Positions 1 to 6,011 of a DNA stretch of 11,963 bases are shown here, piece by piece. The notes beneath the pieces were generated by a model. The model had not been told where the DNA came from, made no database searches, and was given only the letters and a program-made list of their open reading frames with translations. Every line of letters starts with the position of its first letter. Position 1 is the stretch's first letter. A program made the translations under genes and the position numbers. Source of the stretch: an uncultured archaeon (GTDB lineage: Archaea > Aenigmatarchaeota > Aenigmatarchaeia > GW2011-AR5); the NCBI GenBank assembly GCA_903825675.1, contig CAIKBN010000067.1, positions 1 to 11,963 on the forward strand, given 5' to 3'.

Positions 1-45
1 GAAATTGCAGAAGAAACTATAGAAAATTCAGAAGCAGGGGAATAA
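1..45 (+). CDS. rpsE: C-terminal end of small ribosomal subunit protein uS5 (partial)
   Basis: Frame 1 is open from the window edge and encodes an acidic tail (EIAEETIENSEAGE) ending in TAA at 43-45. The identification rests on position: in archaeal spc operons uS5 directly precedes uL30, uL15 and SecY, which follow here. The 14 visible residues lie outside the conserved uS5 fold, so the sequence alone cannot prove the call. A Glu-rich tail is plausible for a ribosomal protein extension. The last codons and the stop lie inside the first copy of the 90-bp duplication that fills the spacer before uL30. Confidence 0.6.
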   Translation, partial: EIAEETIENSEAGE

Positions 46-184
46 TTTGTATGATGGAAATAATATTTTCTAATAAGGGAAATGAGATTAGAAGGAGAGA
101 AACCGTAGGTTTCTGCTCCTCTAGCAGGGGAATAATTTGTATGATGGCAATAATATTTTCTAATAAGGGATTGAGCTTAGAAGG
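33..184. repeat. Tandem duplication (90-bp unit) in the uS5-uL30 spacer
   Basis: Positions 33-80 recur at 123-170 with 47 of 48 bases identical (the only change is A58 to C148). Similarity continues, with a 1-nt offset and two substitutions, from 82-95 to 171-184. The first copy includes the last uS5 codons, the uS5 stop and an AGAAGG-type ribosome-binding sequence. The second copy ends in the functional uL30 ribosome-binding site (AAGGTGA, 181-187). The ancestral spacer was probably about 60 bp shorter than now plus a unique 27-nt stretch (96-122) that forms a hairpin. Near identity implies a recent event or active homogenisation. Confidence 0.92.
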
Positions 185-191
185 TGAATAA
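51..191 (+). CDS. Candidate 46-codon micro-ORF created by the spacer duplication
   Basis: Starting at ATG 51 the frame stays open for 46 codons to TAA at 189-191, two bases before the uL30 ATG. It begins 5 nt after the uS5 stop, and AGGGGA at 36-41 could serve as its ribosome-binding site. Because the duplication unit is 90 bp, the frame is preserved and the peptide carries a repeated SRGIICMM-x-IIFSNKG segment, once only partly in its N-terminal copy. No homology is recognised. It could be translated and coupled to uL30, or be a chance open frame in an AT-rich spacer. The chance explanation is favoured, since two copies without stops follow automatically if one copy had none. Confidence 0.2.
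   Translation: MMEIIFSNKGNEIRRRETVGFCSSSRGIICMMAIIFSNKGLSLEGE
93..120 (+). other. Stem-loop between the two spacer repeats
   Basis: AGAAACC (98-104) pairs perfectly with GGTTTCT (108-114) around a GTA loop. The helix continues with AGGAG (93-97) pairing with CTCCT (116-120), leaving only G115 bulged, for 12 base pairs in total. The 5' arm contains the AAGGAG sequence that corresponds to the uL30 ribosome-binding site in the other repeat copy, so this extra copy would be sequestered in mRNA. No T-run follows, so it is not a typical terminator. It may be an RNA processing site or simply a by-product of the duplication junction. Confidence 0.55.
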
Positions 192-192
192 T

Positions 193-522
193 ATGGATAT
201 GTTGGCAGTTGTAAGAATCAGGGGAAAACCCGGAACAAGAAAGGAAATAGCAGATACCCTTAGATTGCTTGGCTTAAAAGAAATGAATAATCTGGCCATA
301 CTACCAAGAACAGAATCTATCCTAGGCATGATAAAAAAAACAGAGAGCAAGGTTGCATGGGGCGAACTGTCTGAAGAGCTGATAGAACGCTTTAAAGACA
401 AAAGAACCGTCAGGCTAAAACCACCAAAAGGCGGCTTAAAATCAGTAAGAAGGTTCTATCCTAAGGGCGATTTAGGTTATAGGGGAAAAGAAATTAACGA
501 ACTGATAAAGAAGATGATATAA
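193..522 (+). CDS. rpl30: Large ribosomal subunit protein uL30 (compact archaeal form)
   Basis: This 109-residue protein opens with the conserved uL30 N-terminus (LAVVRIRGKPGTRKEI, residues 3-18), which binds rRNA. It ends with the typical archaeal C-terminus: LKPPKGG (about 75-81), then GDLGYRGKEINELIKKMI. Archaeal uL30 is usually around 150 residues; the roughly 45-residue segment between VAWGEL and the LKPPKGG motif is almost absent here. ATG 193 was chosen because AAGGTGA (181-187) lies at proper spacing upstream. An in-frame GTG at 184 falls inside that ribosome-binding site and is unlikely. The next gene starts directly after the stop, consistent with co-translation in the spc operon. 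Confidence 0.92.
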   Translation: MDMLAVVRIRGKPGTRKEIADTLRLLGLKEMNNLAILPRTESILGMIKKTESKVAWGELSEELIERFKDKRTVRLKPPKGGLKSVRRFYPKGDLGYRGKEINELIKKMI

Positions 523-912
523 ATGTCAAAGCAGAAAGTTAAAAAAAATAGGGGAATGCGCGGAAGCAAGACGCACGGCTGGGGTGCTAAGAAAAAGCAC
601 CGCGGAAAAGGCAGCAGAGGCGGCAAAGGCTACGCAGGTTCTCATAAGCATAAATACTCATACATTGTCAAATACGAGCCAGACCACTTTGGCTACAAGG
701 GCTTTCATTCTCTAAAAGAAAAAGATAAATCAGTAAATATTAAGGATCTGGAAAAGCTGGCAGAAGGAAAAAATGAGCTTGATTTATCAGCCCTTGGCAT
801 TGATAAACTATTGGCAGCAGGCGAAATAACCAGGCCCCTGACAGTAAAGGTAAAGAAATTCTCCAAGAAAGCCAAGGAAAAAATAGAAAAAGCTGGTGGA
901 AAATTTGTATAA
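523..912 (+). CDS. rpl15: Large ribosomal subunit protein uL15
   Basis: The protein is 129 residues. A very basic Gly-rich N-terminus (residues 1-45, including GSKTHGWGAKKKHRGKGSRG) is the extended rRNA-threading tail typical of archaeal and eukaryotic uL15. A globular C-terminal domain follows, with the pattern ITRPLTVKVKKFSKKAKEKIEKAGG near the end. Length is near the usual archaeal size (about 140-150), slightly short. The ATG follows the uL30 stop with no gap, and AAGATGAT inside the uL30 end may act as the ribosome-binding site. The end overlaps the secY start by 17 nt, so the three genes appear translationally coupled. Confidence 0.95.
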   Translation: MSKQKVKKNRGMRGSKTHGWGAKKKHRGKGSRGGKGYAGSHKHKYSYIVKYEPDHFGYKGFHSLKEKDKSVNIKDLEKLAEGKNELDLSALGIDKLLAAGEITRPLTVKVKKFSKKAKEKIEKAGGKFV

Positions 913-2413
913 TACAATAATATCCAAATTGCCAGGGATACAGGAAGCCAAGACACACCTTAACTTTAAATCGCGCTTAAAATGGACAGGCATTATATTA
1001 TTGCTCTTCTTGGTTCTCGGTCAGATAACCCTCTATGGCGTTGATCCAGCAGGTGTTACAAGAATCCAGTATTTGGAAATGATAATGGGAGCTAGCTTCG
1101 GATCTTTAATAACCCTGGGTATAGGTCCTATAGTTACAGCATCCATAATATTGCAGCTCTTAGTCGGTTCTAAGATAATTCCATGGGACTTGAAATCCCC
1201 TGATGGCAGAAAAAAGTTTCAGGGAACCCAGAAACTTCTTACAATATTATTCTGTGTATTTGAGGCCTATGCTTACGTAGCCTTTGGCGCCATAAGGCCA
1301 TCTTCAGCAGATCCAATGATGATGATGCTTTTGATAGGCCAGATTGCCTTCGGTGGTTTTCTTATATTATTGATGGACGAGGTAGTCAGCAAATGGGGCA
1401 TTGGCTCAGGCGTTTCTTTGTTCATAGCCGCAGGTGTTGCCAAAGGCATTTTTGTCAGAACCTTTAATCCTATAGTGCCTTTAGGCGGAACAATGCCTGC
1501 AGGAATTATACCCCAAGTCATTGCCTTGCTTGGGACAGGCAATATATTCGAGGCAATTATAGCCCTGCTGCCATTGTTTGCTACACTGCTTGTATTCCTT
1601 ATAGTAGTCTATGCCCAGTCAATTAAGGTAGAGATTCCACTAGCCTTTGGCTCAATAAGAGGCTTTTCAAGGCGATGGCCGCTTAATCTTATATACACAT
1701 CCAATATCCCTGTCATACTTACAGCTGCCCTGCTTGCTAACTTCCAGCTGATAAGCAGCATGGTTGCAGCACCAGCTGAAACAGGCAGATGCGGCTTCTT
1801 GGGTTGTTTTGACGAAGCAGGGCGTGCTTCAAGCGGCATTGCTTATTATCTTCAATCCCCGCAAGGACTTTCAGTTCAGATCTTCTTCCTCACGCTGCTC
1901 ACTGTTATTTTCACCATAGGCTTCCTTGCATTCTATTTCAAATATCAGGGCGGAAGCAGATTAGCATGGATAGCAATAGCCCTGGGCTTTGTATCAGCTT
2001 TTTTAATCACAAGCAGTTTTGGCTTCCCAACCTTTACTGATATTTTGCGCTCAATAAGTTATCTGCTCTTCATGGTAATAGGCTCAGTTATCTTCTCCAT
2101 CTTCTGGGTAGCTACAGCAGGCATGGATGCAAGAAGCGTTTCAGAGCAGATAGAAGGCATGGGCATGCAGATACCAGGCTTCCGGCGTGACCCGAGAATA
2201 GTAGAGCAGGTTCTTAACCGCTATATCCCAAGCCTGGCAATAATATCCGGTGTTTTCATCGGCCTGCTAGCCACCATGGCAGACTTCACCAACGCAGTAG
2301 GAACAGGCACAGGCATTTTGTTAACAGTCATGATAATCCATAATTTATACGAGCAGATCTCCATGCGCTACATGGAGGACATGCATCCAGCCCTGAGAAA
2401 GTTCTTTAGCTGA
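896..2413 (+). CDS. secY: Protein translocase subunit SecY with extra two-helix insertion
   Basis: SecY is the channel of the Sec translocon in the cytoplasmic membrane. The 505-residue product shows the family landmarks: amphipathic N-terminus and first helix (LKWTGIILLLFLVLG, 28-42), plug/second-helix region (SFGSLITLGIGPIVTASIILQLLVG, 67-91), DEVVSKWGIGSG (161-172), the cytosolic IKVEIPLAFGSIRG loop (243-256), IFWVATAGMD (402-411), MQIPGFRRDPR (424-434) and the last helices with GTGTGILLTVMI. Compared with the 436-residue Methanocaldococcus jannaschii SecY recalled from memory, about 51 extra residues lie between GIAYYL (314-319) and the TM8 equivalent (from about 382), containing two hydrophobic segments (about 328-348 and 357-376). 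The GTG start at 896 gives an N-terminus matching family length. A TTG at 905, preceded by GGTGG, is an alternative. Confidence 0.95.
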   Translation: MENLYNTIISKLPGIQEAKTHLNFKSRLKWTGIILLLFLVLGQITLYGVDPAGVTRIQYLEMIMGASFGSLITLGIGPIVTASIILQLLVGSKIIPWDLKSPDGRKKFQGTQKLLTILFCVFEAYAYVAFGAIRPSSADPMMMMLLIGQIAFGGFLILLMDEVVSKWGIGSGVSLFIAAGVAKGIFVRTFNPIVPLGGTMPAGIIPQVIALLGTGNIFEAIIALLPLFATLLVFLIVVYAQSIKVEIPLAFGSIRGFSRRWPLNLIYTSNIPVILTAALLANFQLISSMVAAPAETGRCGFLGCFDEAGRASSGIAYYLQSPQGLSVQIFFLTLLTVIFTIGFLAFYFKYQGGSRLAWIAIALGFVSAFLITSSFGFPTFTDILRSISYLLFMVIGSVIFSIFWVATAGMDARSVSEQIEGMGMQIPGFRRDPRIVEQVLNRYIPSLAIISGVFIGLLATMADFTNAVGTGTGILLTVMIIHNLYEQISMRYMEDMHPALRKFFS

Positions 2414-2418
2414 GAAAA

Positions 2419-3612
2419 TCAGTAGGATACCCTGTGAATATCAGGCAGTGCCCTTATTATATCTAATATTTCAATTTTAACGGGTTGATAAAGCCTGAAG
2501 ATTGTAATAGCCTTTCCTTTACTAATGGCTCTGGAAGGCAGCTCACTTATGTTTATGCCATATTTTCCAAGAGTATCGCTAATAGGACCAAAAACATGAG
2601 GCTTATCTTCATGAGTAACAAAGAGATTATAAGTAGGTAAGCTTACGCGTTCACTAACGTTTACAGCATTTGTCCAGTCAGCATTTCTCAGATAACCCAG
2701 AACTACATCTGCAATCTCTATGCCAGTTTTCCTTTGCGCTTCTCTTGTTGATGCACCTGCATGTGGCGTCATGACTATTTTTTTACCCAACTCAGCTAAC
2801 TCAATAAGCCTGCTTTCAAATACTTTGCCTTCAATAGGCTCTTTGCCATAAACATCAAGAGCAACACCAGCTATCCAGTCATTTGCCAAAGCATCGTATA
2901 GAGCATCCTCATCAACATTTTCACCACGTGAGGCATTTATAAGATAAGCCCTCTTTTCAGGCTTGTCTCTCTTCATTTTTTCTAGTTCTTCCCTTCCTAA
3001 AGGCTTGTCTAATTTAGGCGTGTGTATCGTAACAAAATCTGATGAACTAAGTAATTCATCCAAGCTAACATATTTTATTCCAGAATTATTATCTTTCAAA
3101 ACATCATAACCAAGAACATTCATCTTAATGCCCTTTGCCCTTTCTGCAACTGCCTTTCCAATCCTGCCACAGCCGATTATGCCCAGGGTCTTCCCCTTTA
3201 GTTCTAAACCCTCGCCACCCTTTTCCCATCTACGATTTTTCATAGCATGGTCTAGTTGTGAAATATCTCTTGCAAGTGAATGTAAAAATCCTATAGTCAA
3301 TTCAGCAGTTGAGTCTGTGTTGCCATAAGGGGCATTTTTAACAACAATGCCCCTTTCAGAAGCCCTTTCAAAACCATAAATATTATCCAGGCCTACACCA
3401 GCCCTTCCAACAACCTTCAAATTTTCAGCAGCATCGATTACCTCCTCAGTCACCTTTGTCCTGCTTCTTACTATTAGAGCATCAAAAGGAGGGATTTGCT
3501 CTAGAAGTTCTGTGGCAGTTAATTTTTTGTTATCAACAACCAAGCCGGCACTCTCAAGGATAGCTATGCCTTCCTTTGCTAGGCCATCTGTTATAAGAAC
3601 CTTGTATGTCAT
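2419..3612 (-). CDS. serA: D-3-phosphoglycerate dehydrogenase-like protein (short type with C-terminal ACT-like domain)
   Basis: Member of the D-isomer-specific 2-hydroxyacid dehydrogenases, most likely oxidising 3-phosphoglycerate to 3-phosphohydroxypyruvate in the first step of serine synthesis. In 397 residues it shows a substrate-domain signature (VVGRAGVGLDNI, 67-78), the Rossmann motif GCGRIG (147-152) with Asp170 at the position favouring NAD(H), and the catalytic trio Arg229 (in NASRG), Glu258 (in KEP) and His284 (in TPHAGAST). Residues from about 328 to the end resemble a short ACT regulatory domain. Hydroxypyruvate or glyoxylate reductase activity is an alternative. A TATA-like box at 3634-3641 lies 26 nt from the ATG, so the mRNA is probably leaderless. 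The gene converges on secY with a 5-nt gap. No other serine gene is in the window. Confidence 0.88.
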   Translation of the reverse strand: MTYKVLITDGLAKEGIAILESAGLVVDNKKLTATELLEQIPPFDALIVRSRTKVTEEVIDAAENLKVVGRAGVGLDNIYGFERASERGIVVKNAPYGNTDSTAELTIGFLHSLARDISQLDHAMKNRRWEKGGEGLELKGKTLGIIGCGRIGKAVAERAKGIKMNVLGYDVLKDNNSGIKYVSLDELLSSSDFVTIHTPKLDKPLGREELEKMKRDKPEKRAYLINASRGENVDEDALYDALANDWIAGVALDVYGKEPIEGKVFESRLIELAELGKKIVMTPHAGASTREAQRKTGIEIADVVLGYLRNADWTNAVNVSERVSLPTYNLFVTHEDKPHVFGPISDTLGKYGINISELPSRAISKGKAITIFRLYQPVKIEILDIIRALPDIHRVSY

Positions 3613-3633
3613 AGAATCCCGATGTTCAAAAAG

Positions 3634-3641
3634 AATATAAA
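3634..3641 (-). promoter_or_regulatory. TATA box of the serA-like gene
   Basis: On the minus strand this reads TTTATATT. Its centre is about 26 nt upstream of the ATG at 3612, the standard archaeal TATA-to-start-site distance, which predicts transcription starting at or next to the start codon. No Shine-Dalgarno sequence is seen upstream of the ATG, consistent with a leaderless message. Confidence 0.55.
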
Positions 3642-3675
3642 ACTTATCTTATGGAAAATTTTTCTTAAACACAAG

Positions 3676-3680
3676 AAAAA
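3676..3680 (-). terminator. Oligo-T tract after the 111-residue gene
   Basis: Directly after the TAG stop (3681-3683) the minus strand reads TTTTTC, followed by further T-rich sequence (AAAAATTTTCC) further downstream. Short T-runs without a required hairpin are the usual intrinsic terminators in archaea. It would separate this gene from the serA promoter just downstream. Confidence 0.35.
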
Positions 3681-4016
3681 CTAATTTTTATAGAAAGGCC
3701 TCAAAAAAGGCATTAAATCCCGTGCCTTTGATGCTTTTGCATTGTAAAAAATAATGTCACAGAAAATAATATCACACTTAGCATCTTCATAACAGGACAT
3801 GCATTTTAAAGAGCTAGAGTTATGCTTTCCATTAGTTTCTGGTACATCATCCATCTCGTAAATAATAGGAAGCTCTACAAAGCTTCTTTCAGAAGCATCT
3901 ATGCTTTTTGATTCTACCTTAGCTCGTGCTATAAGCTCCCTTTCTACATATTCCCGGAATTCGCTTTCTTCTAAAACTTGCTCTATCATAGTTTGCAAGT
4001 ATATATCATCGAACAT
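3681..4016 (-). CDS. Uncharacterised small acidic protein with a four-cysteine cluster
   Basis: Not recognised. The product is 111 residues. The N-terminal half is strongly acidic and predicted helical (about 1-40, with EQVLEESEFREYVEREL). A linker around 55-70 is followed by a cluster of four cysteines, Cys72-x2-Cys75-x5-Cys81-x4-Cys86, which could bind zinc or an Fe-S cluster or form disulfides. The C-terminus is basic and aromatic. No signal peptide or membrane segment is evident. A TATA-like box at 4046-4053 on the minus strand predicts a start site about 7 nt before the ATG, supporting this as a real gene with its own promoter. It lies back to back with the tRNA-Gly gene. Confidence 0.6.
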   Translation of the reverse strand: MFDDIYLQTMIEQVLEESEFREYVERELIARAKVESKSIDASERSFVELPIIYEMDDVPETNGKHNSSSLKCMSCYEDAKCDIIFCDIIFYNAKASKARDLMPFLRPFYKN

Positions 4017-4045
4017 AGAATCTTCAGTATATTTAGAAGAAAAGA

Positions 4046-4053
4046 TTATAAAT
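4046..4053 (-). promoter_or_regulatory. TATA box of the 111-residue gene
   Basis: The minus strand reads ATTTATAA here, centred about 33 nt upstream of the ATG at 4016. The predicted start site near 4023 leaves a leader of only about 7 nt. It sits about 20 bp from the oppositely directed tRNA promoter. Confidence 0.45.
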
Positions 4054-4068
4054 GTTTCTTTTGATGTG

Positions 4069-4076
4069 TTTTATTA
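4069..4076 (+). promoter_or_regulatory. TATA box of the tRNA-Gly gene
   Basis: TTTTATTA is centred about 26 nt before position 4099, so the precursor would start about 5 nt ahead of the mature tRNA 5' end and need only a short RNase P trim. The second AT-rich block (4085-4093) is too close to the tRNA to be the TATA element. Confidence 0.45.
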
Positions 4077-4104
4077 ATCCGTTGAAAAATATACTAAGTA
4101 GCAG

Positions 4105-4293
4105 GCGACTGTAGTCTAGCGGTAGGACCTCAGCCTTCCATGCCGCAGTCCTGTAATATCCTTCCATAGGAGAAATCAGGAGGAACTTGGAACTGAAGGA
4201 GAAACAAATCGAAGCACCCTAAGGTGCTTCATTGTGGTTTGGTTCCTGCGGTTTAGAAAGCTGATGACCCGGGTTCGAATCCCGGCGGTCGCA
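4105..4293 (+). tRNA. tRNA-Gly (anticodon UCC) interrupted by a 118-nt intron
   Basis: Exon 1 is 4105-4140 and exon 2 is 4259-4293. The acceptor stem GCGACTG pairs with CGGTCGC (one U-G pair), followed by discriminator A4293; no CCA is encoded. D-stem GTCT/GGAC encloses a GG-containing loop. Anticodon stem TCAGC (4130-4134) pairs with GCTGA (4260-4264). The spliced loop is CUUCCAA with anticodon UCC at 4137-4139. The T-arm CCGGG-TTCGAAT-CCCGG is standard. The intron lies between positions 37 and 38, the canonical archaeal site. Mature length is 71 nt. The UCC anticodon reads GGA and GGG glycine codons. Confidence 0.95.
4141..4258 (+). other. Archaeal tRNA intron with imperfect bulge-helix-bulge
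   Basis: GCCGCAG (4142-4148) pairs with CTGCGGT (4246-4252, last pair G-U) to form the intron-side helix. Between it and the anticodon stem each strand has exactly 7 nt, which fits 3-nt bulge plus 4-bp helix plus 3-nt bulge: bulge CAT (4139-4141) and bulge AAA (4257-4259), with cuts after the second base of each giving the assigned junctions. The central helix is weak: C4135-G4256 and U4136-A4255 pair, while U4137/U4254 and C4138/U4253 do not. Inside the intron is a perfect 8-bp hairpin (GAAGCACC 4211-4218, loop CTAA, GGTGCTTC 4223-4230) and a further TCCTG (4149-4153) / CAGGA (4177-4181) pairing. Confidence 0.85.
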
Positions 4294-4306
4294 CTTATAT
4301 TAAATC

Positions 4307-5170
4307 TTACCAAAAACCTTCTGTAATATTTTCCAGCTTCAATTTTCTAGTTATCTTGTCGGTGTCATTATAAAAGGTTTGTAAAGCTATTTTCATGATC
4401 TTGTCAACCTTTACAATCCCAGGCTTTATAGTGCAATCAGGTCCTGCTTCTTCAAGCCTGTAACCGACACCCTTTACCATGAACTCAGGGCGCCTAATTA
4501 TAATAATTAAGCCATTGCCGCCATATCTATGTGCATTCCAATACGATGCCTCAGACTGAAAGCTCAAAGCCCTTTCATCAAAATACCTGTAACTGTCTTT
4601 AGGCTTTTCATATTTAGTAGCATTTTCATTCTGGAAAACTACTTCTTTCTGCCTTAAAACAGCCATGTCATAAACACTGATACGCAGCTTCGAGGCATCT
4701 ATCCTGCCAGGATTAGTTATGCGGCATTTTGATTTATTCCATACCATTGTTTTCATGTCATACCCTTCTCTGAATACAGACTCACCGATGCCAAAAGCCA
4801 TAAAGTCAGTGGAAGGGAAGTTATCCGGTATAGCATCCCTGTACCCTCTTAATAATCTCAATAACTCATCAGCCTTAGCTGCAGCTGGCTTGTGAGCCTC
4901 GTCAACCTGTCCAAGAAGCTCTTCAACACTCTTAAATTCCTCTAATTTCAGGATAGCATAGTCTGCATTTTCTTGAAATGTAACTATGCTAGGGTATTCG
5001 TCTTGGGATTCCTTGTACGGTCTTATAAATATGTCTATATCTGCAGTTTTCATATCTCTATTGATCTGGCCAGCTTCTCCGAAAGCACGATAGCACGCAG
5101 CCAGTACATCCCTGTTACATGAAACACCTGACATATCATCTAATAATCCGCGTATTTTTTCAGCTATCAT
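4307..5170 (-). CDS. Uncharacterised soluble protein, 287 residues
   Basis: Not recognised. No membrane segment or signal peptide is seen. The N-terminal half carries two cysteines (SCNRDVLAAC) and an acidic patch (TADIDIFIRPYKES), followed by a charged helical stretch rich in Glu and Lys. The C-terminal half has alternating hydrophobic strands (NGLIIIIRRPEFMVKG) suggesting a mixed alpha/beta fold. The start at 5170 is preferred because AGAGGT sits about 8 nt upstream. An ATG at 5254 would add 28 hydrophobic/basic residues, overlap the upstream hydrolase gene and lack a ribosome-binding site. A TATA-like TTTAAAAGG at 5229-5238 may give it its own promoter, or it may be co-transcribed with the hydrolase 61 nt upstream. 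Confidence 0.65.
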   Translation of the reverse strand: MIAEKIRGLLDDMSGVSCNRDVLAACYRAFGEAGQINRDMKTADIDIFIRPYKESQDEYPSIVTFQENADYAILKLEEFKSVEELLGQVDEAHKPAAAKADELLRLLRGYRDAIPDNFPSTDFMAFGIGESVFREGYDMKTMVWNKSKCRITNPGRIDASKLRISVYDMAVLRQKEVVFQNENATKYEKPKDSYRYFDERALSFQSEASYWNAHRYGGNGLIIIIRRPEFMVKGVGYRLEEAGPDCTIKPGIVKVDKIMKIALQTFYNDTDKITRKLKLENITEGFW

Positions 5171-5231
5171 TTTAAAAACCTCTGATACTGAAATGTATAT
5201 TCTTGTTTTGATAACAGTCTTGAAAAACCTT

Positions 5232-5990
5232 TTAAAGATTGCTATTGTCAGCAATAAAACCAGCTATCAGTTCAACCATCTTCTCAAATTGCTCAGGCTT
5301 GGCAAAGTCATGACCCGCGCCCTTTATTATTTCAAGCCTGCAGTTCCTGATCAGCTTTGCAGTCTTCCTGCTCTGTTCTATTGGCACAACATCGTCCTTG
5401 TCACCATGGACAATTATGGTCGGTGCCTTGATCCTTTTCGCCGCTTCGTAGCCGTTATTTTTCTTCATATCATCGAAGAAGCCATACCTCAGTGTAACAT
5501 CTAATCCGCTAGGCTGTTTATATGTTATGATACCCTTTCTTTTCCACTCTTTCAGCAGCTCTTCATCAAAGCTTCCAACAGCCAGATCTTCAAAATCCGA
5601 CACAGGCGCCTTAAGGGCAAGCACAAATAGATCTGCCTCAGAAGCAGCCAATATGCTTGCTGCACCGCCAAAGCTAGATCCGACTAATCCGAATTTAGAA
5701 TAGCCTCTTTTCTTTAGCAGGGCTATTGCGCTAAGAATATCATCAACAGCTCTTGATATAGTCAGATCCTCTAGCCTGCCATCACTCTCACCATGGCCAA
5801 AAAAGTCAAACCTGAGCGTAGAAATGCCTTTTTCATTAAGCATTTTTTCAAGCGTAGTGTGCGTTTTGCTGTGCTTGCCTGAAGCAAACCCATGGCACAA
5901 TATGATTACATGCCTATTTTTATCAGTAGCAGATATTATCCCGCAGATCATGTTTCCTCTACTATCTCTAAAGAACAATTTCTCTTGCAT
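5232..5990 (-). CDS. Alpha/beta hydrolase (serine esterase/peptidase-like)
   Basis: A 252-residue cytosolic alpha/beta-hydrolase of the dienelactone hydrolase/acylaminoacyl-peptidase-like type. Visible landmarks are the oxyanion-hole HGFASG (33-38), the FDFFGHGESDG turn (61-71), the nucleophile elbow GSSFGG with Ser106, the acid Asp199 in HGDKDDVVP (195-203), and His227 in GAGHDF. The cap region (about 130-185) is small. The substrate cannot be told from sequence; short-chain esters or peptides are typical for the family. No signal peptide. The start is supported by a TATA-like element centred 26 nt upstream, shared with the divergent SdpI-family gene. Confidence 0.88.
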   Translation of the reverse strand: MQEKLFFRDSRGNMICGIISATDKNRHVIILCHGFASGKHSKTHTTLEKMLNEKGISTLRFDFFGHGESDGRLEDLTISRAVDDILSAIALLKKRGYSKFGLVGSSFGGAASILAASEADLFVLALKAPVSDFEDLAVGSFDEELLKEWKRKGIITYKQPSGLDVTLRYGFFDDMKKNNGYEAAKRIKAPTIIVHGDKDDVVPIEQSRKTAKLIRNCRLEIIKGAGHDFAKPEQFEKMVELIAGFIADNSNL

Positions 5991-6011
5991 TACAACGAAT
6001 TAAATTGTAAA

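Noticed and set aside
33..170. CRISPR array
   Set aside because: Only two copies, in a ribosomal operon, with part of the repeat being coding sequence; no further units or cas genes.
184..192. GTG at 184 as the uL30 start
   Set aside because: It lies inside the ribosome-binding sequence AAGGTGA used by ATG 193 and would add non-conserved residues.
1273..1542. Open frames antisense to secY, and similar antisense frames within other genes
   Set aside because: They are opposite strongly conserved coding sequence, lack ribosome-binding sites and promoters, and their products show no domain pattern.
4260..4267. C-box-like TGATGA, with CTGA in the intron at 4193-4196, suggesting a C/D guide RNA in the tRNA intron
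   Set aside because: The TGATGA is simply the exon 2 anticodon stem and variable region, the flanking base does not match the C box, and no C'/D' pair or terminal stem is seen.
5171..5254. ATG at 5254 as the start of the 287-residue protein
   Set aside because: It overlaps the hydrolase end, lacks a ribosome-binding site, and the extra residues look like translated promoter/spacer; ATG 5170 has AGAGGT upstream.
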